Origin: Pyrinomonadaceae bacterium
GTDB lineage: Bacteria > Acidobacteriota > Blastocatellia > Pyrinomonadales > Pyrinomonadaceae
Length of the DNA: 64,000 nucleotides
Assembly (NCBI GenBank): GCA_026129865.1
Contig: JAHCHG010000001.1
Span: 124,001-188,000 of the forward strand
Direction of reading: 5' to 3'
Below, piece by piece: positions 35,673 to 44,859 of this stretch. The number at the start of each line of letters is the position of its first letter. The first letter of the stretch is position 1. Made by a program: the position numbers and the translations under genes. The notes under the pieces are model-generated. The model was not told where the DNA came from and searched no databases. It worked only from the letters and a program-made list of their open reading frames with translations.

Positions 35673-36839
35673 CTAAGCGCCCGCAGCGGCGGCGACTACT
35701 TTTTCGGCGGCGTCGTTCATGCCTTGAGCGGTTTGAATGTTGATGCCGGATTCGGCTAGGACTTTTCTTCCTTCTTCAACATTTGTGCCTTCTAAACGGG
35801 CGACGATCGGGATCGAAACGCCGAGGTTTTTCGCGGCTTCGACGACGCCGCGGGCGACCATGTCGCAACGGACGATGCCGCCGAAGATATTGATCAAGAC
35901 GGCTTTTACGTTCTCGTCGGCAAGCAGAATGCGGAAGGCGTTTTGAACACGTTCCTGCGAAGCGCCGCCGCCGACATCGAGGAAGTTTGCCGGTTCGCCG
36001 CCGGACAGTTTGATAATGTCCATCGTCGCCATCGCGAGTCCCGCGCCGTTGACCATGCAGCCGATGTTGCCGTCGAGCTTGATATAGGAAAGATCGAATT
36101 TCGAAGCCTCGATCTCGAGCGGTTCTTCTTCGTTCAGATCGCGAAGTTCGGCGTAATCCTTGTGCCGAAACATCGCATTGTCGTCGAAATTGACCTTGGC
36201 GTCGAGCGCTATCAAACGATTGTCTTTTGTCTTAAGAAATGGATTGATCTCGAGGATCGTCGCGTCCATCTTTTGATAGGCGTCATATAGCGAGATCATA
36301 AATTTCGCCGCCTGATTTATCAGCTCCGGCGGCAGACCCAAACCGAATGCGAGATTTCGCGCCTGAAAGGGCTGCAGCCCGAGTCCGGGTTCGATCGTTT
36401 CTTTGAGGATCTTTTCCGGCGTCGCCGCGGCGACCTCTTCGATCTCGGTTCCGCCTTCGCTCGATGCCATGAAAACGTCTTTTCCGGACGCGCGGTCAAG
36501 CGTTATTCCGAGATAAAACTCCTGATCGATCGGCAATCCTTCTTCGATAAGCAGCGTTCTAACTTCCCTGCCTTCCGGACCGGTCTGGTGCGTTACCAGA
36601 TTCATTCCAAGGATCTCTTCGGCAAGTTGCCGCGCTTCTCCGGGCGATTTTGCAAGCTTTACGCCGCCGCCTTTGCCGCGCCCGCCGGCGTGAATCTGCG
36701 CTTTAACGACGACAACGTCCGTGCCGAGTTCGCGGGCAGCTTTTTCCGCTTCATCCGGCGATGTCGCGACGATTCCATTCGGCACAGGAACGCCGAATTT
36801 TTTCAATAGATCTTTACCCTGATATTCGTGAATTTTCAT
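35673..36839 (-). CDS. sucC: Succinyl-CoA synthetase (ADP/GDP-forming) beta subunit
   Basis: 388 residues, the same length as the E. coli protein. The ATP-grasp domain starts with [20 protein letters not shown] and includes [20 protein letters not shown]; the CoA-ligase domain contains [13 protein letters not shown] and [15 protein letters not shown]. It forms succinate, CoA and NTP in the TCA cycle with the alpha subunit. The alpha gene sucD usually follows sucC but is absent here: a terminator comes directly after the stop, and the gene upstream is unrelated. Confidence 0.97.
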   Translation of the reverse strand: MKIHEYQGKDLLKKFGVPVPNGIVATSPDEAEKAARELGTDVVVVKAQIHAGGRGKGGGVKLAKSPGEARQLAEEILGMNLVTHQTGPEGREVRTLLIEEGLPIDQEFYLGITLDRASGKDVFMASSEGGTEIEEVAAATPEKILKETIEPGLGLQPFQARNLAFGLGLPPELINQAAKFMISLYDAYQKMDATILEINPFLKTKDNRLIALDAKVNFDDNAMFRHKDYAELRDLNEEEPLEIEASKFDLSYIKLDGNIGCMVNGAGLAMATMDIIKLSGGEPANFLDVGGGASQERVQNAFRILLADENVKAVLINIFGGIVRCDMVARGVVEAAKNLGVSIPIVARLEGTNVEEGRKVLAESGINIQTAQGMNDAAEKVVAAAAGA

Positions 36840-36905
36840 AGATTTTTGTTAACGTTTTGGATAGAAAAAAGATACGAAAAGTTTAGCCCAGCAGTCCAGA
36901 AAAAA

Positions 36906-36935
36906 CAAAGGCGGCTTTTTTGCGAGCCGCCTTTG
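36906..36935 (-). terminator. Intrinsic terminator downstream of the lipoprotein gene
   Basis: CAAAGGCGGC (36906-36915) and GCCGCCTTTG (36926-36935) form a perfect 10-bp stem. The minus strand continues with a T-rich run. Confidence 0.85.
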
Positions 36936-36955
36936 ATCTGTTCGCGCAATGAACT

Positions 36956-37528
36956 TTACTGTTTGCCGAGCATTACACGGATGCGTGAAAGCTTCCACTC
37001 TTTACCTTCGGGAATATATTTCAGCTCGAACTGCGTTTGCGGGGTGATGTTATAGGAACCAGCAAGAGTCAGCATATTGAAACCCTGTTCCTTTTCAATT
37101 TTCGGTTCGGGAGAAAACTCCGCGTCTTTCGCTGCTAATGCCGAAATATCAACCTTTTTCTCGATAAATTCTGAAAATGCTTCTTCAAAAGTTTTTGCAT
37201 CGATCTCTTTTTTCCATGTGTCCGAGATCGAATCGTAAAAATTCGAAAAATCGCCTTTTTGAATTGCAGCGTTAAATTCCAGCAGCGTTGATTTCGCCAT
37301 TTGCTGTGCTTCTTCGTTCGAAGGCACCTCAGCTTTCGAAGCGTCCGCGCGTTTTATTTCGTTCGCCGGATCGGGCGTTGCATCCGGAGCCGCCGTGTTT
37401 GTCAATGGCACCGCATTGTTCGTATCTTCCGTGCTGCTTCGAAAATTATTGCATCCGACCACGACAACGATCATCAGCGAGATAACGCCGATCATGGAAA
37501 CGAGATTTTTATTAAAATTCAGATTCAT
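36956..37528 (-). CDS. Putative lipoprotein with NTF2/DUF4864-like domain
   Basis: 190 residues. A hydrophobic N terminus ending in a lipobox-like VVVVGC (Cys 26) suggests lipid anchoring. A Thr/Asn/Pro-rich linker follows, then a ~115-residue domain (AKSTLLEFNAAIQKGDFSNFYDSIS ... FELKYIPEGKEWKLSRIRV) with the alpha-helix-then-curved-sheet pattern of NTF2-like or DUF4864-type proteins. The function is unknown. It starts 2 bp after the stop of the metallopeptidase-like lipoprotein, so the two are co-transcribed. Confidence 0.75.
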   Translation of the reverse strand: MNLNFNKNLVSMIGVISLMIVVVVGCNNFRSSTEDTNNAVPLTNTAAPDATPDPANEIKRADASKAEVPSNEEAQQMAKSTLLEFNAAIQKGDFSNFYDSISDTWKKEIDAKTFEEAFSEFIEKKVDISALAAKDAEFSPEPKIEKEQGFNMLTLAGSYNITPQTQFELKYIPEGKEWKLSRIRVMLGKQ

Positions 37529-37530
37529 AT

Positions 37531-38397
37531 TTAATTTTTTCGCCAGGGCTCTAAAATTTTAACCCAGCTGTCAACCGTCCTTTGATATTCCGAAGGACAG
37601 CGAACCGCCCGCGCTTTGGGGAGAAATCCATTATCGACAATGTCGGAATATTTATTGGTGTCCGAACCGTAAAGCATGCAAAGTGCGTTATAAAATCGCT
37701 GTTCCTGCAAGAGATGTTCGTCCGCCATACTTGTGGCATCCGGCGCATTGCCGCGCGATTCGATGCGGAATGCTTCTGCAGCGGAAAGCACCGCATTTAC
37801 GCCTTCCTGACCGAGTTCCTCGAGATTTATGTAAGAAGAACAACGATCCGCCGCATCTTCCTCGTTGGCAGTAACGGGAAGCTTTAAAGTGTCGATCAAA
37901 GCGTGTCCTATCTCGTGTAAAAATACGAACTGAACGGCTTCCGACATTTTCTGCGAAGCCAGCTTGTCGCTGTCGCCGTTTGATTTGAAGACTTTGTAAA
38001 AATGCTCCATTAGCTCGTAGCACATCGTTACGGACGAATCGTTCGGATCGTAATATGCATTGATCTGATCGCAGTCTTTTGTTCGCAGATAGATGTCGTT
38101 CGGTAAACTCAGCGCGGCATTTAATTTATATGCCGCCTTTTCCAGCGTTTTACTTTCCTTGATATCGGCATCGATCGATTCATAGCGCGGATTCTGAACT
38201 TTTGAATGTTCGACGATAAAATCGCCGCGATCCTTTTCCATGGTTTTTGAATCATCTGCCGGCGGCGTTTCGGCGGTGGTAATTTCGTTGGAAATATTGG
38301 TTTCGGTCGTGCCGGATCGGTCGGTGTTGCAGACACACGCGGTAATGATAAACAAGATTGCGATGATCCCGACTGCGTTGATTAGATTTCGGTTCAT
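37531..38397 (-). CDS. DUF4344-like putative metallopeptidase lipoprotein
   Basis: 288 residues with a lipobox (FIITAC, Cys 21). The zincin motif HEIGH is at residues 161-165 (FVFLHEIGHALIDTLKLPV), followed by EEDAADRCSSY, which probably gives the third zinc ligand. This matches DUF4344 proteins, annotated as putative metallopeptidases. Conserved cysteines (KDCDQIN, TMCYEL, LCML) could form disulfides in the periplasm. The substrate is unknown. It is the first gene of a two-gene operon with the small lipoprotein downstream. Confidence 0.8.
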   Translation of the reverse strand: MNRNLINAVGIIAILFIITACVCNTDRSGTTETNISNEITTAETPPADDSKTMEKDRGDFIVEHSKVQNPRYESIDADIKESKTLEKAAYKLNAALSLPNDIYLRTKDCDQINAYYDPNDSSVTMCYELMEHFYKVFKSNGDSDKLASQKMSEAVQFVFLHEIGHALIDTLKLPVTANEEDAADRCSSYINLEELGQEGVNAVLSAAEAFRIESRGNAPDATSMADEHLLQEQRFYNALCMLYGSDTNKYSDIVDNGFLPKARAVRCPSEYQRTVDSWVKILEPWRKN

Positions 38398-38502
38398 ATT
38401 TTCAGGGGTAAACGCTTTGAATTTTTATGGATTACACACCCTTTACGGCGTTCTTGTCAAATTTTGCCGGAAATTAGCTGTTCGAACTCTGCTTACGGGC
38501 AA

Positions 38503-38531
38503 AAAATTCCCCTCCCAAAGATCGGGAGGGG
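38503..38531 (-). terminator. Intrinsic terminator of pepA
   Basis: CCCCTCCC (38509-38516) with GGGAGGGG (38524-38531), followed on the minus strand by AATTTTTT. Confidence 0.8.
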
Positions 38532-38605
38532 CGTTTTGCGAAACGGATCGGCTGAATAAATATTCGACTGATCAATCTGTCAATCGGACAAACGAATTTC
38601 ATCAG

Positions 38606-40102
38606 CTATTGCGACCTTTCAACAAGCTTGACGAGCGTGCGGACAGCGACGCCGGTCGGACCTTTTGAATGATGCGGTGTCGATTCATCCGCCCACGCGG
38701 TTCCGGCAATGTCGAGGTGCGCCCATTTGGCTTTGTCGATGAATTCCTGAATGAAAACCGCACCGATGATCGTTCCGGCTTTTCGCGAAGGTCCGATATT
38801 TTTGACATCGGCGATATCGGATTTGATTCCCTTGCTGTAATCCTTTCCGACGGGAAGCTGCCAGAAATTTTCGCCGGCTTCTTTTCCGCATTCGATGATC
38901 TCGTCGACCAAACCCTGATCGTTGCCCATAATGCCGGTATTGATGTCGCCGAGCGCAATAATTACCGCGCCGGTCAGCGTTGCCATGTCGACGATTCGCG
39001 TCGCACCCTGTTTTTCAGCGTAGTGAACCGCATCGGCAAGAACCAGACGACCTTCCGCATCCGTATTTAGGATCTCAACAGTTTTGCCGTTCATTGCCGT
39101 TACGATATCGCTCGGGCGTGTAGCTTTTCCGCCGGGCATATTTTCGACCGCAGCGACGATCCCGATGACTGGAACCGACGGTTTTAAATTAGCGATCGCC
39201 ATCATTGTCCCGATTACGGTCGCGCCGCCCGTCATATCGTATTTCATGCTTTCCATTCCGGAAGCAGGTTTGATCGAAATTCCGCCGGTATCGAACGTAA
39301 TTCCCTTGCCGACAAGCGCGAGAAGTTCGCCCTTCTTCCCTGTGCTTTTCTTCGGTTCGTAGCGAAGTACGATCAATTTCGCCGGCTCAGCCGAACCGTG
39401 AGAAACGCTTAAAAGCGAGCCCATGCCCATCTTTTCCATCTTCGCTTCGTCGAGGATCTCGCATTTCAATCCGGTTTCTTTCGCCATTTTTTTGGCGCGG
39501 TTCGCCATTTCCGTCGGCGTTAAAATGTTCGGCGGCTCGTTCGCTAGATCGCGCGTCATATTCATTCCGTCGCCGATAGCCTGTCCGCGATCCAATCCTT
39601 TTTTCAGATCGGCGGCTTTTGCACCCTCGACACAGACGGTGAAACTGTTAATTTCTTTTGCGTTCTTATCTTTTCGATATTTATCCAGGTCGAATTTGCT
39701 GGTTACAACGCCCTGCATCGCATTTTGTGCAATTTCGACAGCATCGCCTTCGCAGCGCGGTAAAAACGCGAAACTTTTTACGTTACGTTTTCGCAAATAA
39801 CGCGCGGCAGCTCCGGAAAGCGGCGAGACGTCTTTTGCAGCATAATCTGCCTTATCGCCCGCACCGATCAATAAAAGACGGCTTGCCTTTACCTTCCCTT
39901 TCGCTTCGATAACAAAATACGCAATGTCGCCCGACTCGCCCTTAAACTCTTCCGATTTAATAATCGAAGAGATCGATCCGCCCGTAAGCGAATCCAATTC
40001 CTTAATGACGCCCGACGATGCCTTTTCATCCTTAAAAACCGCTACGGCTAACGCTTCCGCATTTGCCTCGGTAAAATTGCTTGTAATTGCTTGAGATTTC
40101 AT
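38606..40102 (-). CDS. pepA: Leucyl aminopeptidase (M17)
   Basis: 498 residues. The C-terminal catalytic domain has the metal and substrate residues of family M17: LVGKGITFDTGGISIKPASG, KYDMTGGA, and the signature NTDAEGRLVLADA, followed by IVDMATLTGA. The N-terminal domain (~1-165) is the usual non-catalytic macro-like domain. It releases N-terminal residues from peptides in the cytoplasm as a hexamer with two metal ions. In E. coli the same protein also binds DNA (Xer recombination); nothing here speaks to that. smpB starts upstream on the same strand. Confidence 0.96.
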   Translation of the reverse strand: MKSQAITSNFTEANAEALAVAVFKDEKASSGVIKELDSLTGGSISSIIKSEEFKGESGDIAYFVIEAKGKVKASRLLLIGAGDKADYAAKDVSPLSGAAARYLRKRNVKSFAFLPRCEGDAVEIAQNAMQGVVTSKFDLDKYRKDKNAKEINSFTVCVEGAKAADLKKGLDRGQAIGDGMNMTRDLANEPPNILTPTEMANRAKKMAKETGLKCEILDEAKMEKMGMGSLLSVSHGSAEPAKLIVLRYEPKKSTGKKGELLALVGKGITFDTGGISIKPASGMESMKYDMTGGATVIGTMMAIANLKPSVPVIGIVAAVENMPGGKATRPSDIVTAMNGKTVEILNTDAEGRLVLADAVHYAEKQGATRIVDMATLTGAVIIALGDINTGIMGNDQGLVDEIIECGKEAGENFWQLPVGKDYSKGIKSDIADVKNIGPSRKAGTIIGAVFIQEFIDKAKWAHLDIAGTAWADESTPHHSKGPTGVAVRTLVKLVERSQ

Positions 40103-40132
40103 CCGTGCTCCTGTTTGTAATTAATAAAATTG

Positions 40133-40594
40133 CTATCTAAAATTTTCCTTGATCTGCGCGCGTGTTTCCTTTTCAACGGTTCGCCCTTTTAATGTTTCGC
40201 GCTTGTCGTATAATTTTTTACCTTTCGCTACTCCGATCTCAAACTTGATCCTTCCGTTTTTCCAATAGATACGGGTAACCACCAGCGTCATTCCCTTCTG
40301 CATTGTTTCCTTCTGCAGTTTGTCGATCTCGCGTCTGTGAAGCAAAAGTTTTCGTGAACGGAGCGGATCGTGATTTTCGCGATTGCCGTGCGAATATGGC
40401 GAAATATGCGCGTTAGCGAGCCAAACCTCGTTATCTTTGATCGTCACATACGATTCTTTCAGCTGGATCCTTCCAGCCATTACGCTTTTGACTTCGGTTC
40501 CCTGCAGCGCGATCCCGGCTTCGTATTTGTCGGAGATATGATACTCAAAAAAAGCAGATCTATTTGTCAATATTTCCTTGCCGTCATCGGACAT
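40133..40594 (-). CDS. smpB: SsrA-binding protein SmpB
   Basis: 153 residues from the ATG at 40594. Core motifs: YEAGIALQGTEVKSVMAGRI, YVTIKDNEVWLANAHISPYSHGN, HDPLRSRKLLLHRREIDKL and the basic C-terminal tail (GVAKGKKLYDKRETLKGR). It binds tmRNA and brings it to stalled ribosomes. The C-terminal tail occupies the empty mRNA channel. No tmRNA gene was recognised in the window. The extra 11 residues encoded upstream are not family-like. Confidence 0.96.
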   Translation of the reverse strand: MSDDGKEILTNRSAFFEYHISDKYEAGIALQGTEVKSVMAGRIQLKESYVTIKDNEVWLANAHISPYSHGNRENHDPLRSRKLLLHRREIDKLQKETMQKGMTLVVTRIYWKNGRIKFEIGVAKGKKLYDKRETLKGRTVEKETRAQIKENFR

Positions 40595-40691
40595 ATCTAA
40601 ACATTTTGCATTGCTAAACGTGAACAAGCAAGTTTAGAGACGTTAATCTATTTGACAAGTCAGACTTTGCTCCTTAAATTTAAAAAGATCT

Positions 40692-40762
40692 TGGGAGATC
40701 GTCTAATGGTAGGACTCTAGTTTCTGGATCTAGCTATCGGGGTTCGAATCCCTGTCTCCCAG
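40692..40762 (+). tRNA. tRNA-Gln (anticodon CTG)
   Basis: The acceptor stem TGGGAGA pairs with TCTCCCA, and the weak first T-A pair is typical of tRNA-Gln. The anticodon loop TTCTGGA gives CTG. The T arm is CGGGGTTCGAATCCCTG, and the discriminator is G. CCA is not encoded. The last pair of the anticodon stem is a T-T mismatch. Confidence 0.9.
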
Positions 40763-40928
40763 TTCTTTATTAAGTTCAAAAGTGAAAAGGTGAAAGAGTT
40801 TTCTTATTTCCGTGAAACGATTTTCCTGACAAGATGTCAATGATCTGTCGTTGAACCTATCAAGAATTACAAAGCTTTTTCACCTTTTTGCTTTTTAAAC
40901 TATTTCACTTTTTAAGTTTCGCGAATTT

Positions 40929-41339
40929 ATGCAGGAATGGTTTGAAACCGAGATTCGAGTTCGGTACGCCGAAACCGATCAAATGGGAATAGTTCACCAT
41001 TCCAATTATTTGATCTGGTTCGAATTTGCCCGGAGCGAATATTGCCGCTCAAAGGGCTTTTCTTATTTGGATATGGAGCGCGACGAGTCTCTTCTGGTCG
41101 TCGCAGAAGCATACTGCCGATTTAAATCGCCGGCGTTTTACGAAGATCTTTTAACGCTAAGAGTAAAAATCGCGAAAATTAAGAGCCGGAGCATCCAGTT
41201 TATCTACGAACTTTACCGCGCTTCCGACCGAACGATGATCGCCCACGGCGAAACGCTTCACGTTGTAACGGACGCCAACAAAAAAGTTAAGATCCTTCCC
41301 GAACATTACAAAAAACTGCTGCTCGGCGACTCGGCTTAA
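40929..41339 (+). CDS. Acyl-CoA thioesterase, YbgC/4-hydroxybenzoyl-CoA type
   Basis: 136 residues, the length of a single hot-dog domain. The active-site loop is VRYAETDQMGIVHHSNYLIW, with the Asp (D-Q-M-G) used by YbgC/4HBT enzymes, followed by FEFARSEYCRSKG. The enzyme hydrolyses acyl-CoA thioesters. In Proteobacteria YbgC belongs to the tol-pal operon, but here it stands alone between two tRNA genes, so the substrate is open. Confidence 0.9.
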   Translation: MQEWFETEIRVRYAETDQMGIVHHSNYLIWFEFARSEYCRSKGFSYLDMERDESLLVVAEAYCRFKSPAFYEDLLTLRVKIAKIKSRSIQFIYELYRASDRTMIAHGETLHVVTDANKKVKILPEHYKKLLLGDSA

Positions 41340-41488
41340 TGATGCCCTATTGCAGAATTTCATTGATACTTGCGTTTGCGCGCGAAAAGGTCGACGAACT
41401 CGCTGCTCCGCCGTCATCTGCCTACTTGACATACACAAAAACGTTTCGTTATTTTAAGAGTTCGCTTTAATTTCAAGCGGATGGATTT

Positions 41489-41563
<75 letters not shown>

Positions 41564-41654
41564 TTTTTATTCAAATTCTGCGGTAATTCCAGTTGCCCGA
41601 ATTGAAACAATTTTTTGATAAGATGCTTTCGAAGAACTTTGCAGGGTTTATAAC

Positions 41655-41772
41655 TACTACGACGCGCTAATCGCAGCGCGTTTCGCACAGAGTAACGCCT
41701 TCAGGCGTTGGTTTTTGCAAGGCAAAGTCGCTCTTATCAGATCAAATCTAGTTTAGTAGTAGGAAGTTGTTA
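41655..41772. repeat. Palindrome-rich intergenic element upstream of thrS
   Basis: It contains two short hairpins, CGCGC...GCGCG (about 41671-41689) and AACGCCTTCAGGCGTT, inside outer arms CTACTAC and GTAGTAG. It looks like a REP-type repeat, with no second copy in this window. The rest of 41564-41886 holds no gene that I can support, and I see no T-box motif. Confidence 0.4.
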
Positions 41773-41886
41773 ATAGTTAATCGTAAACGATTTAGTTGAT
41801 CCCGGATTTGAAAGCGGCTTTTGCAAAGAGTCATTTTCGAACTATTCTTTCAATTAACAAATTTACCTTTAGCAATTAACAAAAAT

Positions 41887-43866
41887 ATGAGCGAAATAAA
41901 CGTTAAAGTCGGAGAATACCAAAAAAGTATTCCTGCGCCCGTTTCTGTCGAAGACGCAATAAAAGCCGTCGATCGAAACGCGGCGAAGAAGGCGCTTGCC
42001 GCAAAGGTCAACGGCGAAGAGGTCGATCTGAATCGTCAGCTCGACGCGACCGATGAACTTTTGAGCATTGAACCGATCATGCCGGAAACGCGCGATGGGT
42101 TGGAATTACTGCGTCATTCGACCGCTCATCTGCTTGCTGCTGCAGTTTTGGAATTATTCCCCGGAACAAAACTCGGCGTCGGACCTGCGCTGATGGAAGA
42201 TCCGCGTTACGGATTTTATTACGATGTTATCGCACCGCGAATCTTGACGATCGACGATCTTGCGGCGATCGAAAAAAAGATGCGCGAGATGGCGAAGCGA
42301 AACAAACCGTACCGCCGCGAAGAAGTTGAGAAAGCTCGAATTCTGGAAATTTTCAAAGAACGCAGCGAACCTTTGAAATGCGAACTGATCGATGAAAAGG
42401 TTTCCGACACGGCAAGCATTTATTACATTGACGATTCGGCGTTTATTGATTTTTGTTTAGGTCCGCACGTCGCGCACACCGGAAAAATAAAGGCGTTTAA
42501 GTTACTTGCGTTGAGCGGCGCGTACTGGAAAGGCGACGCGACACGCGATCAAATGCAGAGAATTTACGGAACTGCATTTTTTACGCAGGAAGAACTGGAT
42601 GCGTGGCTCAAACAGCGCGAAGAAGCCGAAAAACGCGATCATCGCCGCTTAGGAAAAGAATTGGATTTATTTTCGATTCAGGACGAATACGGACAGGGAT
42701 TTATTTTCTGGCATCCGAAAGGCGGCGCGATCCGCACGGAGATGGAAAATTATCTGCGCGAAGAATTGATAAAACGCGATTACGGAATGGTTTTCACGCC
42801 GCATATTGCGAAACGCGAACTTTGGCAGACTTCGGGACACGAACAAAATTACGCTGATTCGCTGTTTGAACCGATGGGAATGCCGGAAAAATTCGGTGAA
42901 GATACGGAATTTCGGCTGAAACCGATGAACTGCCCGTTTCACATCGGAATTTATAAATCGCATCCGCGTTCGTATCGTGAACTTCCGCTTCGTTACGCCG
43001 AACTCGGAACTGTCTATCGCGCAGAACTTTCGGGAACTTTGCACGGACTTTTGAGAGTTCGCGGATTTACGCAGGATGACGCGCATATTTTCTGCACTCC
43101 GGATCAAATCACTGACGAAATCGGCAATTGCGTAGATTTTGCTTACGATGTTTATAAAACTTTCGGTTTTGAGAAATTCAAAGTCGAACTTTCCGTTCGC
43201 GGCGGTGCGGAAAATAAAGGTTATCTCGGTTCTGATGAAGATTGGGAAAAAGCCGAAGTCGCTTTGATTGCCGCTTTGAAAAAACGCGGAATCGAATATG
43301 AAAGAATCGAAGGCGAAGCGGCATTTTACGGACCGAAAATTGACATAAAAGTCGAAGATTCAATCGGTCGTCTGTGGCAGTTATCAACTGTTCAATTCGA
43401 TTTTAATTTGCCGAAACGCTTTGAAATGGAATATATCGGCGAAGATGGACAAAAACATCAGCCGGTAATGGTGCATCGCGCACTTTACGGTTCGGTCGAG
43501 AGATTTTTCGGTGTTTTGGTCGAACATTTTGCCGGAGCATTTCCGTTTTGGCTGGCGCCGGTTCAGGTAACGGTTCTTCCGATCACGGACAGGATCAACG
43601 AATATGCGGAGAAAGTTGCTAAAGAGTTGAAAAATGCAGGCTTTCGCGTTGAATCAAATCTTAAAAGTGATAAAATCGGGGCGAAGATCAGAGAAGCGCA
43701 GCTCCAGAAAATTCCGTTTATGCTCGTTTTGGGCGATAAGGAACTTGAAGAGCAAAACATCGCGGTTCGCGAAAAAGTAAAAGGCGATCTCGGGTCGATG
43801 TCGCTGGAAGAATTCAAAAAAATGGCGCAGCGTTTGAAAGAATCGCGTGCCTTGGAAAATGTATAG
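41887..43866 (+). CDS. thrS: Threonyl-tRNA synthetase
   Basis: 659 residues from the ATG at 41887 (MSEINVKVGEYQKSIPAPVS). Domains in order are TGS (~1-65), the editing/SAD domain (~70-230) with HSTAHLLAAAV and the zinc His/Cys motif, the class II catalytic core with motif 2 (FRLKPMNCPFHIGIYKS ... LRVRGFTQDDAHIF) and motif 3 near VHRALYGSVERFFGVLVE, and the anticodon-binding domain (~560-650). All expected parts are present. It is the first gene of the thrS-infC-rpmI-rplT cluster. Confidence 0.97.
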   Translation: MSEINVKVGEYQKSIPAPVSVEDAIKAVDRNAAKKALAAKVNGEEVDLNRQLDATDELLSIEPIMPETRDGLELLRHSTAHLLAAAVLELFPGTKLGVGPALMEDPRYGFYYDVIAPRILTIDDLAAIEKKMREMAKRNKPYRREEVEKARILEIFKERSEPLKCELIDEKVSDTASIYYIDDSAFIDFCLGPHVAHTGKIKAFKLLALSGAYWKGDATRDQMQRIYGTAFFTQEELDAWLKQREEAEKRDHRRLGKELDLFSIQDEYGQGFIFWHPKGGAIRTEMENYLREELIKRDYGMVFTPHIAKRELWQTSGHEQNYADSLFEPMGMPEKFGEDTEFRLKPMNCPFHIGIYKSHPRSYRELPLRYAELGTVYRAELSGTLHGLLRVRGFTQDDAHIFCTPDQITDEIGNCVDFAYDVYKTFGFEKFKVELSVRGGAENKGYLGSDEDWEKAEVALIAALKKRGIEYERIEGEAAFYGPKIDIKVEDSIGRLWQLSTVQFDFNLPKRFEMEYIGEDGQKHQPVMVHRALYGSVERFFGVLVEHFAGAFPFWLAPVQVTVLPITDRINEYAEKVAKELKNAGFRVESNLKSDKIGAKIREAQLQKIPFMLVLGDKELEEQNIAVREKVKGDLGSMSLEEFKKMAQRLKESRALENV

Positions 43867-43941
43867 ATCAACGATCAGGCGCGGAACAGTTTCAAATTCC
43901 GAACCTGAAACTTTGAACAAATAGATGTCGGAGGTGGCAGT

Positions 43942-44499
43942 ATAGCTAGATATAAAGGAAACAGGAGCCCTCGCTTTAGGGGACCGCAGCATCGTACAAA
44001 TGAACGGATCAGGATTCCCGCAGTTCGCGTAATTGGCGAAGACGGGGAACAAATTGGAGTGATGGACACGCGCGACGCTGTTCAAAAAGCGCGTGAAATG
44101 GGATTGGATCTTGTTGAGATCGCTCCAAACGCAAAACCGCCTGTTTGCCGGATTATCGATTACGGAAAGTTTCTTTACGAAGAAAAGAAAAAAGCAGCGG
44201 AAGCGAAGAAAAAACAGGTTACACAGCAGGTTAAAGAGATCAAATTTCGCCCGGCGACCGATGATCACGATTACGGATATCGAATGGAACGGGCTCGCGG
44301 ATGGATCGAAGACGGCGACAAAGTTCGCGCAACTATCGCGTTTCGCGGTCGCGAAATGTCGCACAGAGATCTCGGAGCCGATCTGCTTGCAAAACTTAGA
44401 GACGATCTGGCTGATATCGCCGACGTAGAAGTTACACCAAAGATGGAAGGCTATCAGATGTTCATCATTCTGGTACCGAAGAAAAAGGGATCGAGTTAG
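43942..44499 (+). CDS. infC: Translation initiation factor IF-3, apparent AUA start
   Basis: 185 residues when read from the ATA codon at 43942, which has GGAGGT six bases upstream. The first ATG lies 40 codons inside, after the family's conserved N-terminal segment NERIRIPAVRVIGEDGEQIG, so it cannot be the true start. In this frame there is no ATG or GTG before that segment. The C domain (EIKFRPATDDHDYGYRMERA, AFRGREMSH, VPKKKG) is complete. infC uses rare AUU starts in E. coli and other bacteria, where IF-3 discriminates against them and represses itself; AUA here implies the same control. A small hairpin (AGTTTCA/TGAAACT, 43888-43912) precedes it. Confidence 0.9.
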   Translation: MARYKGNRSPRFRGPQHRTNERIRIPAVRVIGEDGEQIGVMDTRDAVQKAREMGLDLVEIAPNAKPPVCRIIDYGKFLYEEKKKAAEAKKKQVTQQVKEIKFRPATDDHDYGYRMERARGWIEDGDKVRATIAFRGREMSHRDLGADLLAKLRDDLADIADVEVTPKMEGYQMFIILVPKKKGSS

Positions 44500-44654
44500 T
44501 GAGTAATTGATAATGGATAGTTGATAGTGATTTGGTTCGAGATGAACAAATAACGATTGACGCAAAGTGAATGACTGTTTTTGAATTTCGATTCGCTGCT
44601 TTGTATCACTGAAATACGACTTACTATTAACGATTAACGAATATAGGAGTAAAT

Positions 44655-44858
44655 ATGCCGAAACTTAAAACACATAAGGGCGCGCAAAAACGGTTTAGGA
44701 TGACCGCAACCGGAAAGATCAAACGCGGAAAATCGCACGCGCGCCATATTTTGACCAAAAAAACGTCGAAAAGAAAACGTAAATTGGATCAGGACACATA
44801 CGTATCGGAAGGGGATCAGAAGCGTGTCGAACGCATGCTGCCTTACGGAAGAGACTAA
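44655..44858 (+). CDS. rpmI: Ribosomal protein L35
   Basis: 67 residues. [20 protein letters not shown], then [13 protein letters not shown] and KSSKRKR-like KTSKRKRKL match L35. It is a basic protein of the large subunit. AGGAG precedes the ATG. It lies between infC and rplT, as in most bacteria. The intergenic stretches on both sides are unusually repeat-rich. Confidence 0.96.
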   Translation: MPKLKTHKGAQKRFRMTATGKIKRGKSHARHILTKKTSKRKRKLDQDTYVSEGDQKRVERMLPYGRD

Positions 44859-44859
44859 T

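Noticed and set aside
40763-40928. Phage attachment site or integrated fragment beside tRNA-Gln
   Set aside because: The sequence after the tRNA has loose A/T-rich inverted repeats, but no duplicated tRNA 3' end and no integrase nearby.
41564-41886. T-box or other riboswitch in front of thrS
   Set aside because: No T-box sequence, specifier stem or terminator/antiterminator pair could be found, and T-boxes are not typical of this phylum.
44059-44499. infC starting at the GTG/ATG near 44059-44062
   Set aside because: This would remove the conserved NERIRIP...EDGEQIG segment, which is encoded directly upstream in the same frame.
43654-44565. A 303-codon open frame on the minus strand
   Set aside because: It lies entirely opposite the 3' end of thrS and all of infC, both of which are conserved, and its translation resembles no family.
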